DNA from: Candidatus Tidjanibacter faecipullorum
GTDB taxonomy: Bacteria > Bacteroidota > Bacteroidia > Bacteroidales > Rikenellaceae
Direction: 5' to 3'
Assembly (NCBI GenBank): GCA_019116245.1
Contig: DXCC01000008.1
Location: 26,484-90,483 of the forward strand
DNA length: 64,000 nt
Made by a program: the position numbers and the translations under genes
Notes under the pieces: generated by a model
Told to the model about the DNA's origin: nothing
What the model saw: only the letters and a program-made list of their open reading frames with translations
Database searches by the model: none
Shown here: positions 31,113 through 40,781 of the stretch, in pieces
Numbering within the stretch: the stretch's first letter is position 1
How the letters are laid out: the number at the start of each line of letters is the position of its first letter

Positions 31113-32225
31113 ATGTATATGGTACGACACAAAATCCGGTTCGGCAAGAACCTCGTCAACGGATTGATCGCAGTGGTGATCAGTCTGATCGTCAATTTCT
31201 CGTATCTGGTGTACATGATCCTGGCGGCACGGAGTACCGTCCGTCCTCATGGCTACGGCATGGAGCATTACACCTCTTCCGTGATTGTCGAGGCGCTGTT
31301 CTATGCGGTGATGGCGTTCGTGCTGCTGGGGGTGTTCACGTGGCGGTTCGATGCCTCGCGGGCTTCGTCGCGCAGTTACGGCCATCGGTTGTTGCTGGCT
31401 CTGGTGCTGGCGGGGTGTTTCTATTTCGAGGCGCCCTTCGTTTCGCGCTACGGCGAGCTGCGCATCGTGTTGCTTGCTCAGCGCATTGTCAATCCGATGG
31501 TGTTGCTGAAGATCTCCTTCACGCTGGTAGTGGCGGCGCTCTACGGCAAGATCTACGAACTGATCGCCCGCCAGCAGCAGATGTCGCTCGAGAATGAACG
31601 CCTCAAGACCGAAAACCTGCGCTCGCGGTACGACGTGCTGGTCACCCAGATGAATCCGCACTTCTTCTTCAATTCGCTCAATTCGCTGGCGATGCTGGTG
31701 AGGGAGGAGCGCACGGCCGATGCCCTGACCTACATCGACCGGTTGTCGGAGACATTCCGCTACGTGATTCGTTCGGGACGGAACATGCTGACTCCGCTGC
31801 GCGACGAACTGGCCTTTCTGGAAGGGTACAAGTACCTGCTTGAGGTGCGTTATGCCGGCAAACTGTTCATCGAAACCCGGATTCCGGCCGACTGCATGGA
31901 TCGCCTGCTGCCTGCGCTGTCGTTGCAGCCGCTGATTGAGAATGCCGTAAAACACAATACGATTACCCGCACCAAACCTCTGCGGGTGACCATCCAGGCC
32001 GAGGGCGACATGCTTTCGGTCAGCAATCCGATCCAGCCCAAGATCGACGATTCGGAGCAGGGCACGGGAATCGGACTGAAGAATCTGGCGAGCCGCTACC
32101 GGCTGCTGACCGACCGGGAGATTGCCGTGTCGGCCGAGCAGGGCGTGTTCGTCGTGCGGCTGCCGCTGGAGGAGCGGCGGCGCGAGGAGAGTAACCCGAT
32201 CAAGAAGGAATCAGCATGCGAGTGA
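31113..32225 (+). CDS. LytS/YehU-type sensor histidine kinase
   Basis: TM N-terminus; LVTQMNPHFFFNSLNSLAMLVREERTADALTYIDRLSETFRYVIR (His_kinase family); GTGIGLKNLASRYRLL ATPase G-box. Confidence 0.92.
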   Translation: MYMVRHKIRFGKNLVNGLIAVVISLIVNFSYLVYMILAARSTVRPHGYGMEHYTSSVIVEALFYAVMAFVLLGVFTWRFDASRASSRSYGHRLLLALVLAGCFYFEAPFVSRYGELRIVLLAQRIVNPMVLLKISFTLVVAALYGKIYELIARQQQMSLENERLKTENLRSRYDVLVTQMNPHFFFNSLNSLAMLVREERTADALTYIDRLSETFRYVIRSGRNMLTPLRDELAFLEGYKYLLEVRYAGKLFIETRIPADCMDRLLPALSLQPLIENAVKHNTITRTKPLRVTIQAEGDMLSVSNPIQPKIDDSEQGTGIGLKNLASRYRLLTDREIAVSAEQGVFVVRLPLEERRREESNPIKKESACE

Positions 32226-33013
32226 TCGTAGTGGAAGACGAGACCGCGGCGGCGGTTAATCTGATGTCGATGCTGCACCACGCCTTTCCGCAGATGGAGG
32301 TGGCGGCGCAGCTGGAGAGCGTGACGGAGACGGTCGAATGGCTCGAGACGAACGATGCTCCCGACCTGATGTTTCTGGACATTCACCTGGCCGACGGTTC
32401 GGCCTTCACGATTTTCGAGAAGACGGAGGTCACCTGTCCGGTGATCTTCACCACGGCCTACGACCAGTATGCCCTGGAGGCGTTCCATCTGAACAGCATC
32501 GACTACCTGCTCAAGCCCATCAAGGAGGAGGAGCTGCGGCGTGCGGTCGAGAAACTGGAGCACCTCTCGCAGGCGGCCCAGCAGGCGTATGTCCGCCGGG
32601 TGGGTGACGCCATGCAGCAACGGCGCGGGGCGCAGTCCTTTCTGGTGCACGTGCGCGACCGGATCATTCCGCTGCGCCGGGAACACATTGCCTTTTTCTA
32701 TTCCAGCCACGAGAAGGTGACCATCGGCACCCTCAAGGGGGAGCAGTTCCCCTTCGATCGTCCGCTGGATGCCATCATGCCGCTGTTGCCGGAGGAGGAG
32801 TTTTTCCGGGCCAACCGCCAGTTCATCATAGCCCGCGAGGCGATCGGCGACATTGCGATCTGGTTCGGCAACCGGTTGGCAGTCAACCTGACGGTCGGCA
32901 TTCCGGAGAAGGCGGTCATCATCAGCAAGGCGCGCGTTCCCGAGTTCAAACGGTGGCTTCAGGGCGTGAGCGAGGAAGAGAGACACGGCAAAGAGATACA
33001 TAGCGTTTACTGA
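32216..33013 (+). CDS. LytTR family response regulator
   Basis: MRVIVVEDETAAAVNLMSML...PDLMFLDIHLADGSAF...IDYLLKPIKEEEL; C-terminal LytTR region FFRANRQFIIAREAI. Confidence 0.93.
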   Translation: MRVIVVEDETAAAVNLMSMLHHAFPQMEVAAQLESVTETVEWLETNDAPDLMFLDIHLADGSAFTIFEKTEVTCPVIFTTAYDQYALEAFHLNSIDYLLKPIKEEELRRAVEKLEHLSQAAQQAYVRRVGDAMQQRRGAQSFLVHVRDRIIPLRREHIAFFYSSHEKVTIGTLKGEQFPFDRPLDAIMPLLPEEEFFRANRQFIIAREAIGDIAIWFGNRLAVNLTVGIPEKAVIISKARVPEFKRWLQGVSEEERHGKEIHSVY

Positions 33014-33021
33014 GAAAAAAT

Positions 33022-35925
33022 ATGAAGAAATTTATTTTATTGTGCGGGCTGCTGGTGTCGGCCCTGTCGGCCTTTGCGGCCGCTCCGACGGGACGGGTGT
33101 CGGGTGTGCTGGTGGACGGCGACACGGGCGAACCGGTCATCGGGGCGGTGGTCGAGATGAACGGCCTCGGCGGACTGGATGCGGCGCGGCAGCAGATGAC
33201 CGACATCGACGGCCGCTTTGCGCTGAACGACCTGGCCTACGGCCGCTACGAGATGAAGTTCACCTTCCTCGGCTACAAGGAGCTGGTGAAGACGGTGGCC
33301 GTCAACGGGGCGAGCGTCGATCTGGGCACCCTGAAACTCGAGGTCGAGTCCACCGCCATCGAAGCGGTGGTGCTGGAGGTTCCGGCCATGCGTACCTCGC
33401 AGAAGGGCGATACGGTGGTGTATAATGCGGCGGCCTTCAAGGTGGCCTCCGATGCCGACACCGAGACCCTGCTGGCCAAGATGCCCGGCGTGATGATCGG
33501 GGCCGACGGCACGGTTGAGGCCCAGGGCGAGGAGATCAAGAAGATCCTCGTGGACGGCAAGGAGTTCTTCGGCGACGACGTCAGCACGGCCATCAAGAAC
33601 CTGCCGGCCGAGGTGGTCGAGAACGTGGAGATCTTCAACAAGCTCAGCGACCAGGCCGAATTCACGGGGCTGGACGACGGCGAGGGCTACAAGGCGATCA
33701 ACATCGTCACCAACGTCGGCAAGCGGCGGGGTGTCTTCGGCAAACTCTATGCCTCCTACGGTTATCCGGAGTACTATACGGCGGGCGGCAATGTCAACCT
33801 GTTCAGCGGCGATACGCGGCTGTCGCTGATCGGCATGGCCAACAACATCAACCAGCAGAATTTCTCCTTCGAGGATATTCTGGGCGTTGTCAATACGGGC
33901 GGCAATTCGACCGGAGGCGGCGGCATGCGGATGGGCCGTGGCGGCGGCATCGGCGGTTACATGGTGCGTCCGCTGGACGGTATCTCGACGATCCAGTCGG
34001 TGGGCCTTAACTTCAGCGATACGTGGGGCAAGCGCGACGGTGTGGAGGTGACGGCCAGCTACTTCTTCAACCACAACGCCAACCGCAACGTCTTTACGCA
34101 CGAGGTGTGGCAGGATCCCGGCACACAGTATGACTACGAGACGGGTTCCTCGCGGGCCCAGAACTACAACCACCGCTTCAACGCCCGCCTCGACTACAAG
34201 ATCAACGACAACCAGAGTCTTATGATCCGCCCCTCGTTCAGCTACCAGAACTACAGCAGCTGGCAGCAGGCCCGGACGGATATCTCCAACCTCACCGAAG
34301 AGGAGGTGTACGAACAGCTGAAGAGCATTCTGAACGGCACGGATGACAGCCGAACCGGTTACAACGCCGGTCTGACGGCCCTCTACCGGTTGAAGCTGGG
34401 CAAGCCCGGCCGCACGCTGACGGTCAATCTCAACGGCCGTTACAGCAAGAACGACCAGCTGGAGCTGATCGACGAGTACTACTACATGCCGCAGTTCGTC
34501 GAAGGAGCCGTGGCCGACTCGGTGGCCAACCAGCGGATCGGACAGGATACCTATACCTACCATCTCGAGGCGGGAGCCACCTACACCGAACCGTTGAGCC
34601 GGAAGTCGCTTGTCAGCCTGGAGTACCGGGCCACGTACGACTACTCCGACGCCCAGAAGCTCACCTACCTGTGGGATCCGCTGGAGGGCATCATCAGTCC
34701 GCAGTTCGACGACCAGCTCTCGACGATCAACAACAGCGGCTACCTGACCCATCGTGTCGGTCCCGGCTACCGCTATTCGGACGGCAAGGCCAACATTTCG
34801 GCCTCGCTGATGTACCAGTACGCGACGCTCGACAACAACACGTTGGCACCTTCGACGATTGACCCCTATGTGCGGTATAATTTCAACAACCTGGTTTATG
34901 CGGTGATGACCAACATCAACTTCGACCAGCAGAACACGCTGCGCATCCACCTGCGTTCGCGGACCGAGAATCCCTCCGTCACCCAGCTGCAGGACGTGCC
35001 CGACTTCTCCAACACCACCTACGTGCAGGGGGGTAATGCTGCGCTGGTTCCGGCCTACAAGAACACGATACACGCCTTCTACATCAACTCCAACGTACCC
35101 AAGGGACAGACCTTTACGGTGATGTTCGGCGCCGAGTACACGACCGACTACATCGGCGACTCGATCGTCACCTACCATGCCGACCGTCCCTTCGTCATCC
35201 CCAATTCCGATCAGGTACTTCAGCCCGGCCAGCGCTATTCGCGCTACGCCAACCTGGGCAGCAGCTGGCTGCTCCGCGGCGGTCTGAGCTACGGTCTGCC
35301 GGTCCGTTTCCTGGCCAGCAACCTGAACTTCAACGTGGGCGTGATGCTGGCGCAGACCCCCAACGTGATCGACGGCGAGAAGTTCATGCGCAACGAGAGC
35401 TACTTCAACGGCGGCGTCCAGCTCAGCAGCAACATCAACGAGAACATCGACTTCACGATCATGTACAACGGCAGTTACAACATTGCCAGCAGCGTGGCGC
35501 AGGGGGTGCGCACCCAGAACCGGTTCATCAACCAGTATGCCTCGGCCAACATCAAGTGGGTCTTCTGGAAAGGCTTTACCTTCACCGGCGCGGTGACCTA
35601 CAACCAGTACAAGGGCATCACGAGCAACTACAACGAACAGTACGTGCTCTGCAACCTCTACATCGGCAAGAAGATCTTCCGCAACCAGCTCGGCGAGGTG
35701 AGCATCGGCGTGAACGACCTGCTGAATCAGAACACCAGCTTCCGCCGTACCGTGGAGAGTTCCTACATCCAGAACAGCACCAACCTGGCCATCGGCCGCT
35801 ATTTCTCGGTGCAGTTTGTCTATAACCTGCGGGCCTTCAGCAAGGGCGTCAAGGCCAGCGATTATGACAATTTCGACAAGGGAGCCCGACGTCCTCCGAT
35901 GGGGCCTCCGCCTCCCTTCCATTGA
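33022..35925 (+). CDS. TonB-dependent receptor-like outer membrane beta-barrel protein with carboxypeptidase regulatory-like N-domain
   Basis: MKKFILLCGLLVSALSAFAA signal; GRVSGVLVDGDTGEPVIGAVVEM; plug-like LLAKMPGVMIGADGTVEAQGEEIKKILVDGKEFFGDD; barrel strands. Confidence 0.92.
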   Translation: MKKFILLCGLLVSALSAFAAAPTGRVSGVLVDGDTGEPVIGAVVEMNGLGGLDAARQQMTDIDGRFALNDLAYGRYEMKFTFLGYKELVKTVAVNGASVDLGTLKLEVESTAIEAVVLEVPAMRTSQKGDTVVYNAAAFKVASDADTETLLAKMPGVMIGADGTVEAQGEEIKKILVDGKEFFGDDVSTAIKNLPAEVVENVEIFNKLSDQAEFTGLDDGEGYKAINIVTNVGKRRGVFGKLYASYGYPEYYTAGGNVNLFSGDTRLSLIGMANNINQQNFSFEDILGVVNTGGNSTGGGGMRMGRGGGIGGYMVRPLDGISTIQSVGLNFSDTWGKRDGVEVTASYFFNHNANRNVFTHEVWQDPGTQYDYETGSSRAQNYNHRFNARLDYKINDNQSLMIRPSFSYQNYSSWQQARTDISNLTEEEVYEQLKSILNGTDDSRTGYNAGLTALYRLKLGKPGRTLTVNLNGRYSKNDQLELIDEYYYMPQFVEGAVADSVANQRIGQDTYTYHLEAGATYTEPLSRKSLVSLEYRATYDYSDAQKLTYLWDPLEGIISPQFDDQLSTINNSGYLTHRVGPGYRYSDGKANISASLMYQYATLDNNTLAPSTIDPYVRYNFNNLVYAVMTNINFDQQNTLRIHLRSRTENPSVTQLQDVPDFSNTTYVQGGNAALVPAYKNTIHAFYINSNVPKGQTFTVMFGAEYTTDYIGDSIVTYHADRPFVIPNSDQVLQPGQRYSRYANLGSSWLLRGGLSYGLPVRFLASNLNFNVGVMLAQTPNVIDGEKFMRNESYFNGGVQLSSNINENIDFTIMYNGSYNIASSVAQGVRTQNRFINQYASANIKWVFWKGFTFTGAVTYNQYKGITSNYNEQYVLCNLYIGKKIFRNQLGEVSIGVNDLLNQNTSFRRTVESSYIQNSTNLAIGRYFSVQFVYNLRAFSKGVKASDYDNFDKGARRPPMGPPPPFH

Positions 35926-35939
35926 TGCGTCCCTTAGTC

Positions 35940-35974
35940 GTGGGCGGCCCGGACGGGCCGCCCACGTTCGTTTT
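35940..35974 (+). terminator. Terminator after outer-membrane receptor gene
   Basis: GTGGGCGGCCCG-GA-CGGGCCGCCCAC followed by GTTCGTTTT. Confidence 0.8.
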
Positions 35975-36069
35975 GGAAGCGGTCCGGCTCCGGGCGGGGT
36001 TGTCGGCGTAAGGTCGCCGGATTGAGGCGCTGTGGTGTCACGGCGTTCTGTCCGGCCGGTTCATGACAC

Positions 36070-36108
36070 AAAAAACGGGCCCGCAGCTGCAAGAGCCGCG
36101 GGCCCGTT
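36070..36108 (-). terminator. Terminator for HdeD-like gene (minus)
   Basis: AAAAACGGGCCCGC...GCGGGCCCGTT; T-tract on minus strand. Confidence 0.8.
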
Positions 36109-36131
36109 CGGGTCATTTCCGGCGGAGGAAC

Positions 36132-36704
36132 CTACATGTTTTTGAGTTTGTTTCGGATGCCGAAGAGCTGGAAGGCGAAGATCACCAGCGCGATGCCGGC
36201 AACCAGCAGGGCAATGCCGAGCCATGCGATGACCACCTCCACACCGAAGACGAGCGGGCGGAACAGGATCATCAGCGCGCAGAGGGTCAGCAGAATGCCC
36301 AGCACGATGGTCCAGCCCATGCCCGGCACTTTGAAGCGGCTCATTTCACTGGCGATGCCGATCAGACCGATGCCGCGCGAGAGCAGCCAGATGCCCAGAA
36401 AGATGGGGAGCATCAGGGCCGTGATGCCGGGGCTGCTGATCAGCATGATGCCGAGGATCACCTCCAGACAGCCTAACATGGCGGTCCAGCTGCGTCCGGC
36501 CATGTAGCGTTCGGTGAATGCCATGACCAGCTGCTCGACGCCGGAGACGAACATCAGCACGGCGAAGAGGGCCGACAGGCCGAGATAGCTTGCGCCGGGA
36601 TAGGCGAATACCAGGATGCCGGACACGCAGATGGCGATGCCGAGTACCAGCGTAACCCACCAGTAGCGGGTCAGGCTTTTGAATTCTGTCATGAGAGTAG
36701 CCAT
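36132..36704 (-). CDS. HdeD-like DUF308 membrane protein
   Basis: Six TM segments; LGIAICVSGILVFAYPGASYLGLSALFAVLMFVSGVEQLVMAF...RSWTAMLGCLEVILGIMLISSPGI. Confidence 0.88.
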   Translation of the reverse strand: MATLMTEFKSLTRYWWVTLVLGIAICVSGILVFAYPGASYLGLSALFAVLMFVSGVEQLVMAFTERYMAGRSWTAMLGCLEVILGIMLISSPGITALMLPIFLGIWLLSRGIGLIGIASEMSRFKVPGMGWTIVLGILLTLCALMILFRPLVFGVEVVIAWLGIALLVAGIALVIFAFQLFGIRNKLKNM

Positions 36705-36762
36705 AGTCAGAATGTTTTTGTTTATGGTATGATATCAACACCTTTGCATCCTGCAAGAATCG

Positions 36763-36795
36763 TGCAAAACCTGCTCGGGCAGAGCAGGTTTTGCA
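36763..36795. other. Perfect 14-bp inverted repeat (hairpin, 5-nt loop)
   Basis: TGCAAAACCTGCTC-GGGCA-GAGCAGGTTTTGCA. Confidence 0.9.
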
Positions 36796-37014
36796 TTTGT
36801 TGCCTGATCTCTGTCTCTGCAAGGCTCTCTGGTTCGGTCTCTGCCCGGATAGGCCGTGTTCGGCTCTCCGTCAGCTCACCGGCATTTGCTTTCGCCCGAC
36901 TCTTATCTCTGCCTGACACTCTGCCCCACCTCCGCCTATCCTCTGTCGATAGGCTGTCCGTTAGTCAGCCTGGTATTTGCTTCCGCCCGGCAGTTTGGTA
37001 GTTGCCTCTGCTTG

Positions 37015-37056
37015 GTCCTTGTCCGACAGTCCTTGTCCGACAGTCCTTGTCCGACA
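37015..37056. repeat. 14-nt tandem repeat x3
   Basis: (GTCCTTGTCCGACA)x3 followed by GCCGACAGCCCGACAGACAG. Confidence 0.95.
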
Positions 37057-37246
37057 GCCGACAGCCCGACAGACAGCTCTTGGTTCGTCCGCCTGCCCGT
37101 CAGCTGCATCTGTATGCGTCTCGTCTTTGCCGGTGTCCGCTACCTTGTTTGCCGCAGTTCGCCTTTCCGCTCGCCCTGTTTGCCAGCCTGTCGTTGCGGG
37201 ACAGCCTTTTGCTGCCGTTCTGACACGCCTGTCAGGGTGGCACACA

Positions 37247-37285
37247 AAAAACGCCCGGACCGCTGGCGCGGGATCCGGGCGTTTG
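37247..37285 (-). terminator. Terminator for pepD gene (minus)
   Basis: AAAAACGCCCGGA...TCCGGGCGTTT; A-tract on + gives T-tract on minus. Confidence 0.85.
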
Positions 37286-37306
37286 GGGTGGTGGAAAAGT
37301 CGGCTG

Positions 37307-38770
37307 CTATTTCGTCGGAGCGGTTTCCAGCGTGTAGCAGAGGAATTTCCAGAACTTCTCGACCGAAGCGATGTTTACCTTCTCATCGGGCGAGTGGGGG
37401 TATTTGATCGTCGGGCCGAACGAGATCATGTCCATCGAGGGGTATTTGCCGCCGATGATGCCGCATTCCAGACCGGCGTGGATGGCCATAACGGCCGGTT
37501 TGGTGCCGTAGAGTTTCTCGTAGCCGACCATCATCGTCTTGAGGATGGGGGAGTCCATGTTCGGGTTCCAGCCGTCGTAGGAGCCGGACGTCTTGACCGT
37601 GGCGCCCGTCAGTTCGAATACGGTGCGCATCGTCAGGGCCAGATCCTCCTTCTCGCTGTTCATGGAGCTGCGTAGCAGGCACTGGATCTTGAACGAGCCG
37701 CGCTCGGAAACCACGCGGGAGAGGTTTGAGGAGGTCTGTACCAGACCGGGCATGGCGGTGCTCATGCGTACCACGCCGTTCGGGCAGGCATAGACGGCAT
37801 CGACCAGATTGGCCTGATCGAAGAAGTTGATGGCCTTGGCGGGCAGGGTAGCCGGTACGGCACGGAACGAGAGGCTGTCCTCGATGCCCTTGTATTCGGC
37901 GATGTAGAGTTTCTCGAATTTCTTGACGGCGTTCAGGAAGGCCTTTTCGTTTTTCTTCATCACGGCAACCGTGGCGAAGGCTTCGCGGGGAATGGCGTTG
38001 CGCAGACCGCCGCCGTCGATGTCGCAGAGCATGATGCCCAGTTTCTCCTGGTAGTTGCGCAGGAAGCGGGCGAGCAGTTTGTTGGCATTGCCGCGCTGGA
38101 GGATGATCTCCATGCCCGAGTGGCCGCCCTTGAGGCCTTTCAGTTCGAGGCGGTAGCCGGCAAACTCCTTCTTGTCGATCTTCTCGGTGTCGTATTTCAT
38201 CGTGGCCGTCAGGTCGAGACCGCCGGCGCAGCCCACGTAGAGTTCGCCTTCGGTTTCCGAGTCGAGGTTGAGCAGAATGTCGCCTTTCAGTTCACCGGGT
38301 TTCAGGGCAAAGGCACCATCCATGCCCGTCTCCTCGGTCGCGGTGAAGAGGGCTTCGATGGGACCGTGTTTCAGCTCCTTGGATTCGAGCACGGCCAGGA
38401 TGGTCGATGCGCCGATGCCGTTGTCGGCACCCAGCGTCGTACCGTTGGCGGTTACCCATTCGCCGTCGATGTAGGCTTCGATGGGGTCTTTCTCGAAGTC
38501 GAACTCCTTGTCCGAGTTCTTCTGGGGCACCATGTCGAGGTGGGCCTGCAGCACGATCGTGCGGCGGTTCTCCATGCCCGGCGTGGCGGGTTTGCGGATG
38601 ATTACGTTCGGGCCCTCGTCCACCGTGTAGTCCAGGTGGTGGGTCTTGGCGAAATTGATGACGTATTCCCGGATCTTCTCCTCGTGGTGCGAGGGGCGGG
38701 GAATGTTGCAGATCTCGGCGAAGTGCGACCAGAGAGCTGCCGGTTGCAGTTTTTTCAGATCCTTGTCCAT
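37307..38770 (-). CDS. pepD: Aminoacyl-histidine dipeptidase (M20)
   Basis: NIPRPSHHEEKIREYVINFA...IVLQAHLDMVPQKNSDKEFDF...GTTLGADNGIGASTILAVLE...ATEETGMDGAFAL...GLKGGHSGMEI. Confidence 0.96.
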   Translation of the reverse strand: MDKDLKKLQPAALWSHFAEICNIPRPSHHEEKIREYVINFAKTHHLDYTVDEGPNVIIRKPATPGMENRRTIVLQAHLDMVPQKNSDKEFDFEKDPIEAYIDGEWVTANGTTLGADNGIGASTILAVLESKELKHGPIEALFTATEETGMDGAFALKPGELKGDILLNLDSETEGELYVGCAGGLDLTATMKYDTEKIDKKEFAGYRLELKGLKGGHSGMEIILQRGNANKLLARFLRNYQEKLGIMLCDIDGGGLRNAIPREAFATVAVMKKNEKAFLNAVKKFEKLYIAEYKGIEDSLSFRAVPATLPAKAINFFDQANLVDAVYACPNGVVRMSTAMPGLVQTSSNLSRVVSERGSFKIQCLLRSSMNSEKEDLALTMRTVFELTGATVKTSGSYDGWNPNMDSPILKTMMVGYEKLYGTKPAVMAIHAGLECGIIGGKYPSMDMISFGPTIKYPHSPDEKVNIASVEKFWKFLCYTLETAPTK

Positions 38771-38946
38771 GATCGTATCGGTTGTTTTTGTCTGTCTTTT
38801 GCTGTCGTCGTTGCCGTGTGCGGCATCGGGCCCGGATAGCTCCTGCGGCCTGTTACAAAGATGCGCAGAAAAAACGACGGCGGGTTATATGATTTCCCGA
38901 AAGATTTACATGTTTCTTGCACTTTTCCGGCCTCCGGCGCGGCGGG

Positions 38947-39921
38947 TCATTCGCCATGCCGGAAGGTCTCCTCCTCCGAGCGCTCCTGCTGCTCCTCGAA
39001 GGCGCGGATGATGTGCTGCACGAGCCGGTGGCGGATGATGTCCTGTTTGCCGAATTCAACGATGGCGATGCCCTTTATATTGCGCAGCAGCTCCATGGCC
39101 CGCACCAGTCCCGAGTCGGAGCGGCGGGGCAGGTCGATCTGGGTGATATCGCCCGTGACAATGAACTTGGCGTTGCGCCCCATGCGGGTGAGGAACATCT
39201 TCAGCTGCGAGAGGGTGGTGTTCTGGGCCTCGTCGAGGATGACAAAGGCGTTGTCGAGCGTCCGGCCGCGCATGTAGGCCAGCGGGGCGATCTGCACGGT
39301 GCCCTCGTCGATGTATTTCTGGAGTTTGGCCGGAGGGATCATGTCGTTCAGCGCGTCGAAGAGCGGCTGGAGGTAGGGGTCGAGCTTCTCCTTCATGTCG
39401 CCGGGCAGGAAGCCCAGTTTTTCGCCCGCCTCGACGGCCGGGCGGGTGAGGATGATCCGCTTGACCTCCTTGTTCTTGAGGGCTCTCACGGCCAGGGCAA
39501 TGGCCGTATAGGTCTTGCCGCTGCCGGCGGGACCTACCGCGAAGAGCAGGTCGTTGTCGTCGTAGAGCTTGACCAGCCGCTGCTGGTTCTCGGTGCGGGC
39601 GCGCACGATGAGGCCCCCGTTGCCGTAGACGATGATGTCCTTCTCCTGGGCCGCTTCGGCCTGGCGCAGTCCCTGGGAGAAAACCTGTCCGACCACCTCC
39701 GGGGAGAGGTGGCCGTACTTGGCTGCGTAGGTGAGCAGTTCGTCGATCTTTCCCTCGAACCGGATCAGTTCCTCCTCGTCGCCGATGGCCTTGAGAATGG
39801 AGCCGCGGGCGACGATCCGGAGTTTGGGAAAGAGCTCGCACATTTTCTTCAGATTGGCGTTGGCCGCACCGTAGAAACCGAGCTGATCGACTCCCTCGAG
39901 TGTGATGATCTTTTCCGGCAT
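38947..39921 (-). CDS. phoH: PhoH family protein
   Basis: FAVGPAGSGKTYTAIALAVRALKNKEVKRIILTRPAVEAGEKLGFLPGDMKEKLDPYLQPLFDAL...DNAFVILDEAQNTTLSQLKMFLTRMG. Confidence 0.97.
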   Translation of the reverse strand: MPEKIITLEGVDQLGFYGAANANLKKMCELFPKLRIVARGSILKAIGDEEELIRFEGKIDELLTYAAKYGHLSPEVVGQVFSQGLRQAEAAQEKDIIVYGNGGLIVRARTENQQRLVKLYDDNDLLFAVGPAGSGKTYTAIALAVRALKNKEVKRIILTRPAVEAGEKLGFLPGDMKEKLDPYLQPLFDALNDMIPPAKLQKYIDEGTVQIAPLAYMRGRTLDNAFVILDEAQNTTLSQLKMFLTRMGRNAKFIVTGDITQIDLPRRSDSGLVRAMELLRNIKGIAIVEFGKQDIIRHRLVQHIIRAFEEQQERSEEETFRHGE

Positions 39922-39932
39922 GGGCGGAACGG

Positions 39933-40571
39933 TTAGAAGAGGTAGCCGACGCTGATGGTCCAGCTGGTCGGCGTGGTGTTCACGGAGGCGAGGTCACCGA
40001 CCTTGGTGATCTCCTTTTTCTTGAATACGCCGTTGTAGCGCACGTCTACCATGATGTTGAACAGGTCGACGCCGATGCCGGCAGTCCAGGTCACGGCCGG
40101 GCGGTGGAATACGTTCTCATACGATTCGGCATTCTTCAGGTTCGAGAACTTGGCCGTGGACATGATGTTGAAGACCGGGCCGAGGTTGGCACGGATCTTG
40201 ACGATGTTCGAGGAGCCGATGCCCACGCCCACCAGTACCGGTACGCTGAGGTTGTTGGTCGTCACGTCCGACGTGCTCAGCCCTTCGGCCAGCTGCACGC
40301 CCTTGAACTTGCCCCAGTCGTAGACCAGCTCGCCCTGTACGTAGATCGGTACGACGGGAATGTCCATTCGGGCCACGATGCCGGCATTGAAACCGGCGGC
40401 ATTCTTTTTGAAGGCGTCGCTGCTGAGCAGTGTATTGATGTCGAACTTCTGCTGGTTGGCGGTGTAACCGGCCTTGATTCCGAACGAGAAAAGCGGCAGC
40501 GAGTTGTTGTTGCCGGCCAGAGCCGATACGGAAATGAGCGCCGCACAGGCGAGAGTCAAGAGTTTTTTCAT
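39933..40571 (-). CDS. Porin-like outer membrane beta-barrel protein
   Basis: MKKLLTLACAALISVSALAGN signal peptide; FGIKAGYTANQQ...; C-terminal aromatic SWTISVGYLF. Confidence 0.88.
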   Translation of the reverse strand: MKKLLTLACAALISVSALAGNNNSLPLFSFGIKAGYTANQQKFDINTLLSSDAFKKNAAGFNAGIVARMDIPVVPIYVQGELVYDWGKFKGVQLAEGLSTSDVTTNNLSVPVLVGVGIGSSNIVKIRANLGPVFNIMSTAKFSNLKNAESYENVFHRPAVTWTAGIGVDLFNIMVDVRYNGVFKKKEITKVGDLASVNTTPTSWTISVGYLF

Positions 40572-40781
40572 GAGGTTTTTGTGTTTGTTGATTGTCTCTG
40601 CCAACAAATATAGCCTTTTTATCCCGAACTTTGCTCGGCCGACCGAAAAATGGCGCATCCGGCGGGCGGCCTCGGGGCTGCGTCCGGCCGAAAACGGCGC
40701 TTTCGGCGGCGGAAGGGGGCAGGAGAAGCGGGAAGTTGGAGATTTCTCGCTATCTTTGCACTTTATAAAATACGCAATGAT

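Noticed and set aside
33037-35922. 961-aa minus-strand ORF opposite the outer membrane receptor gene
   Set aside because: Antisense shadow; no domain signatures.
37015-37056. CRISPR array
   Set aside because: Units are directly adjacent 14-mers with no spacers; a simple tandem repeat.
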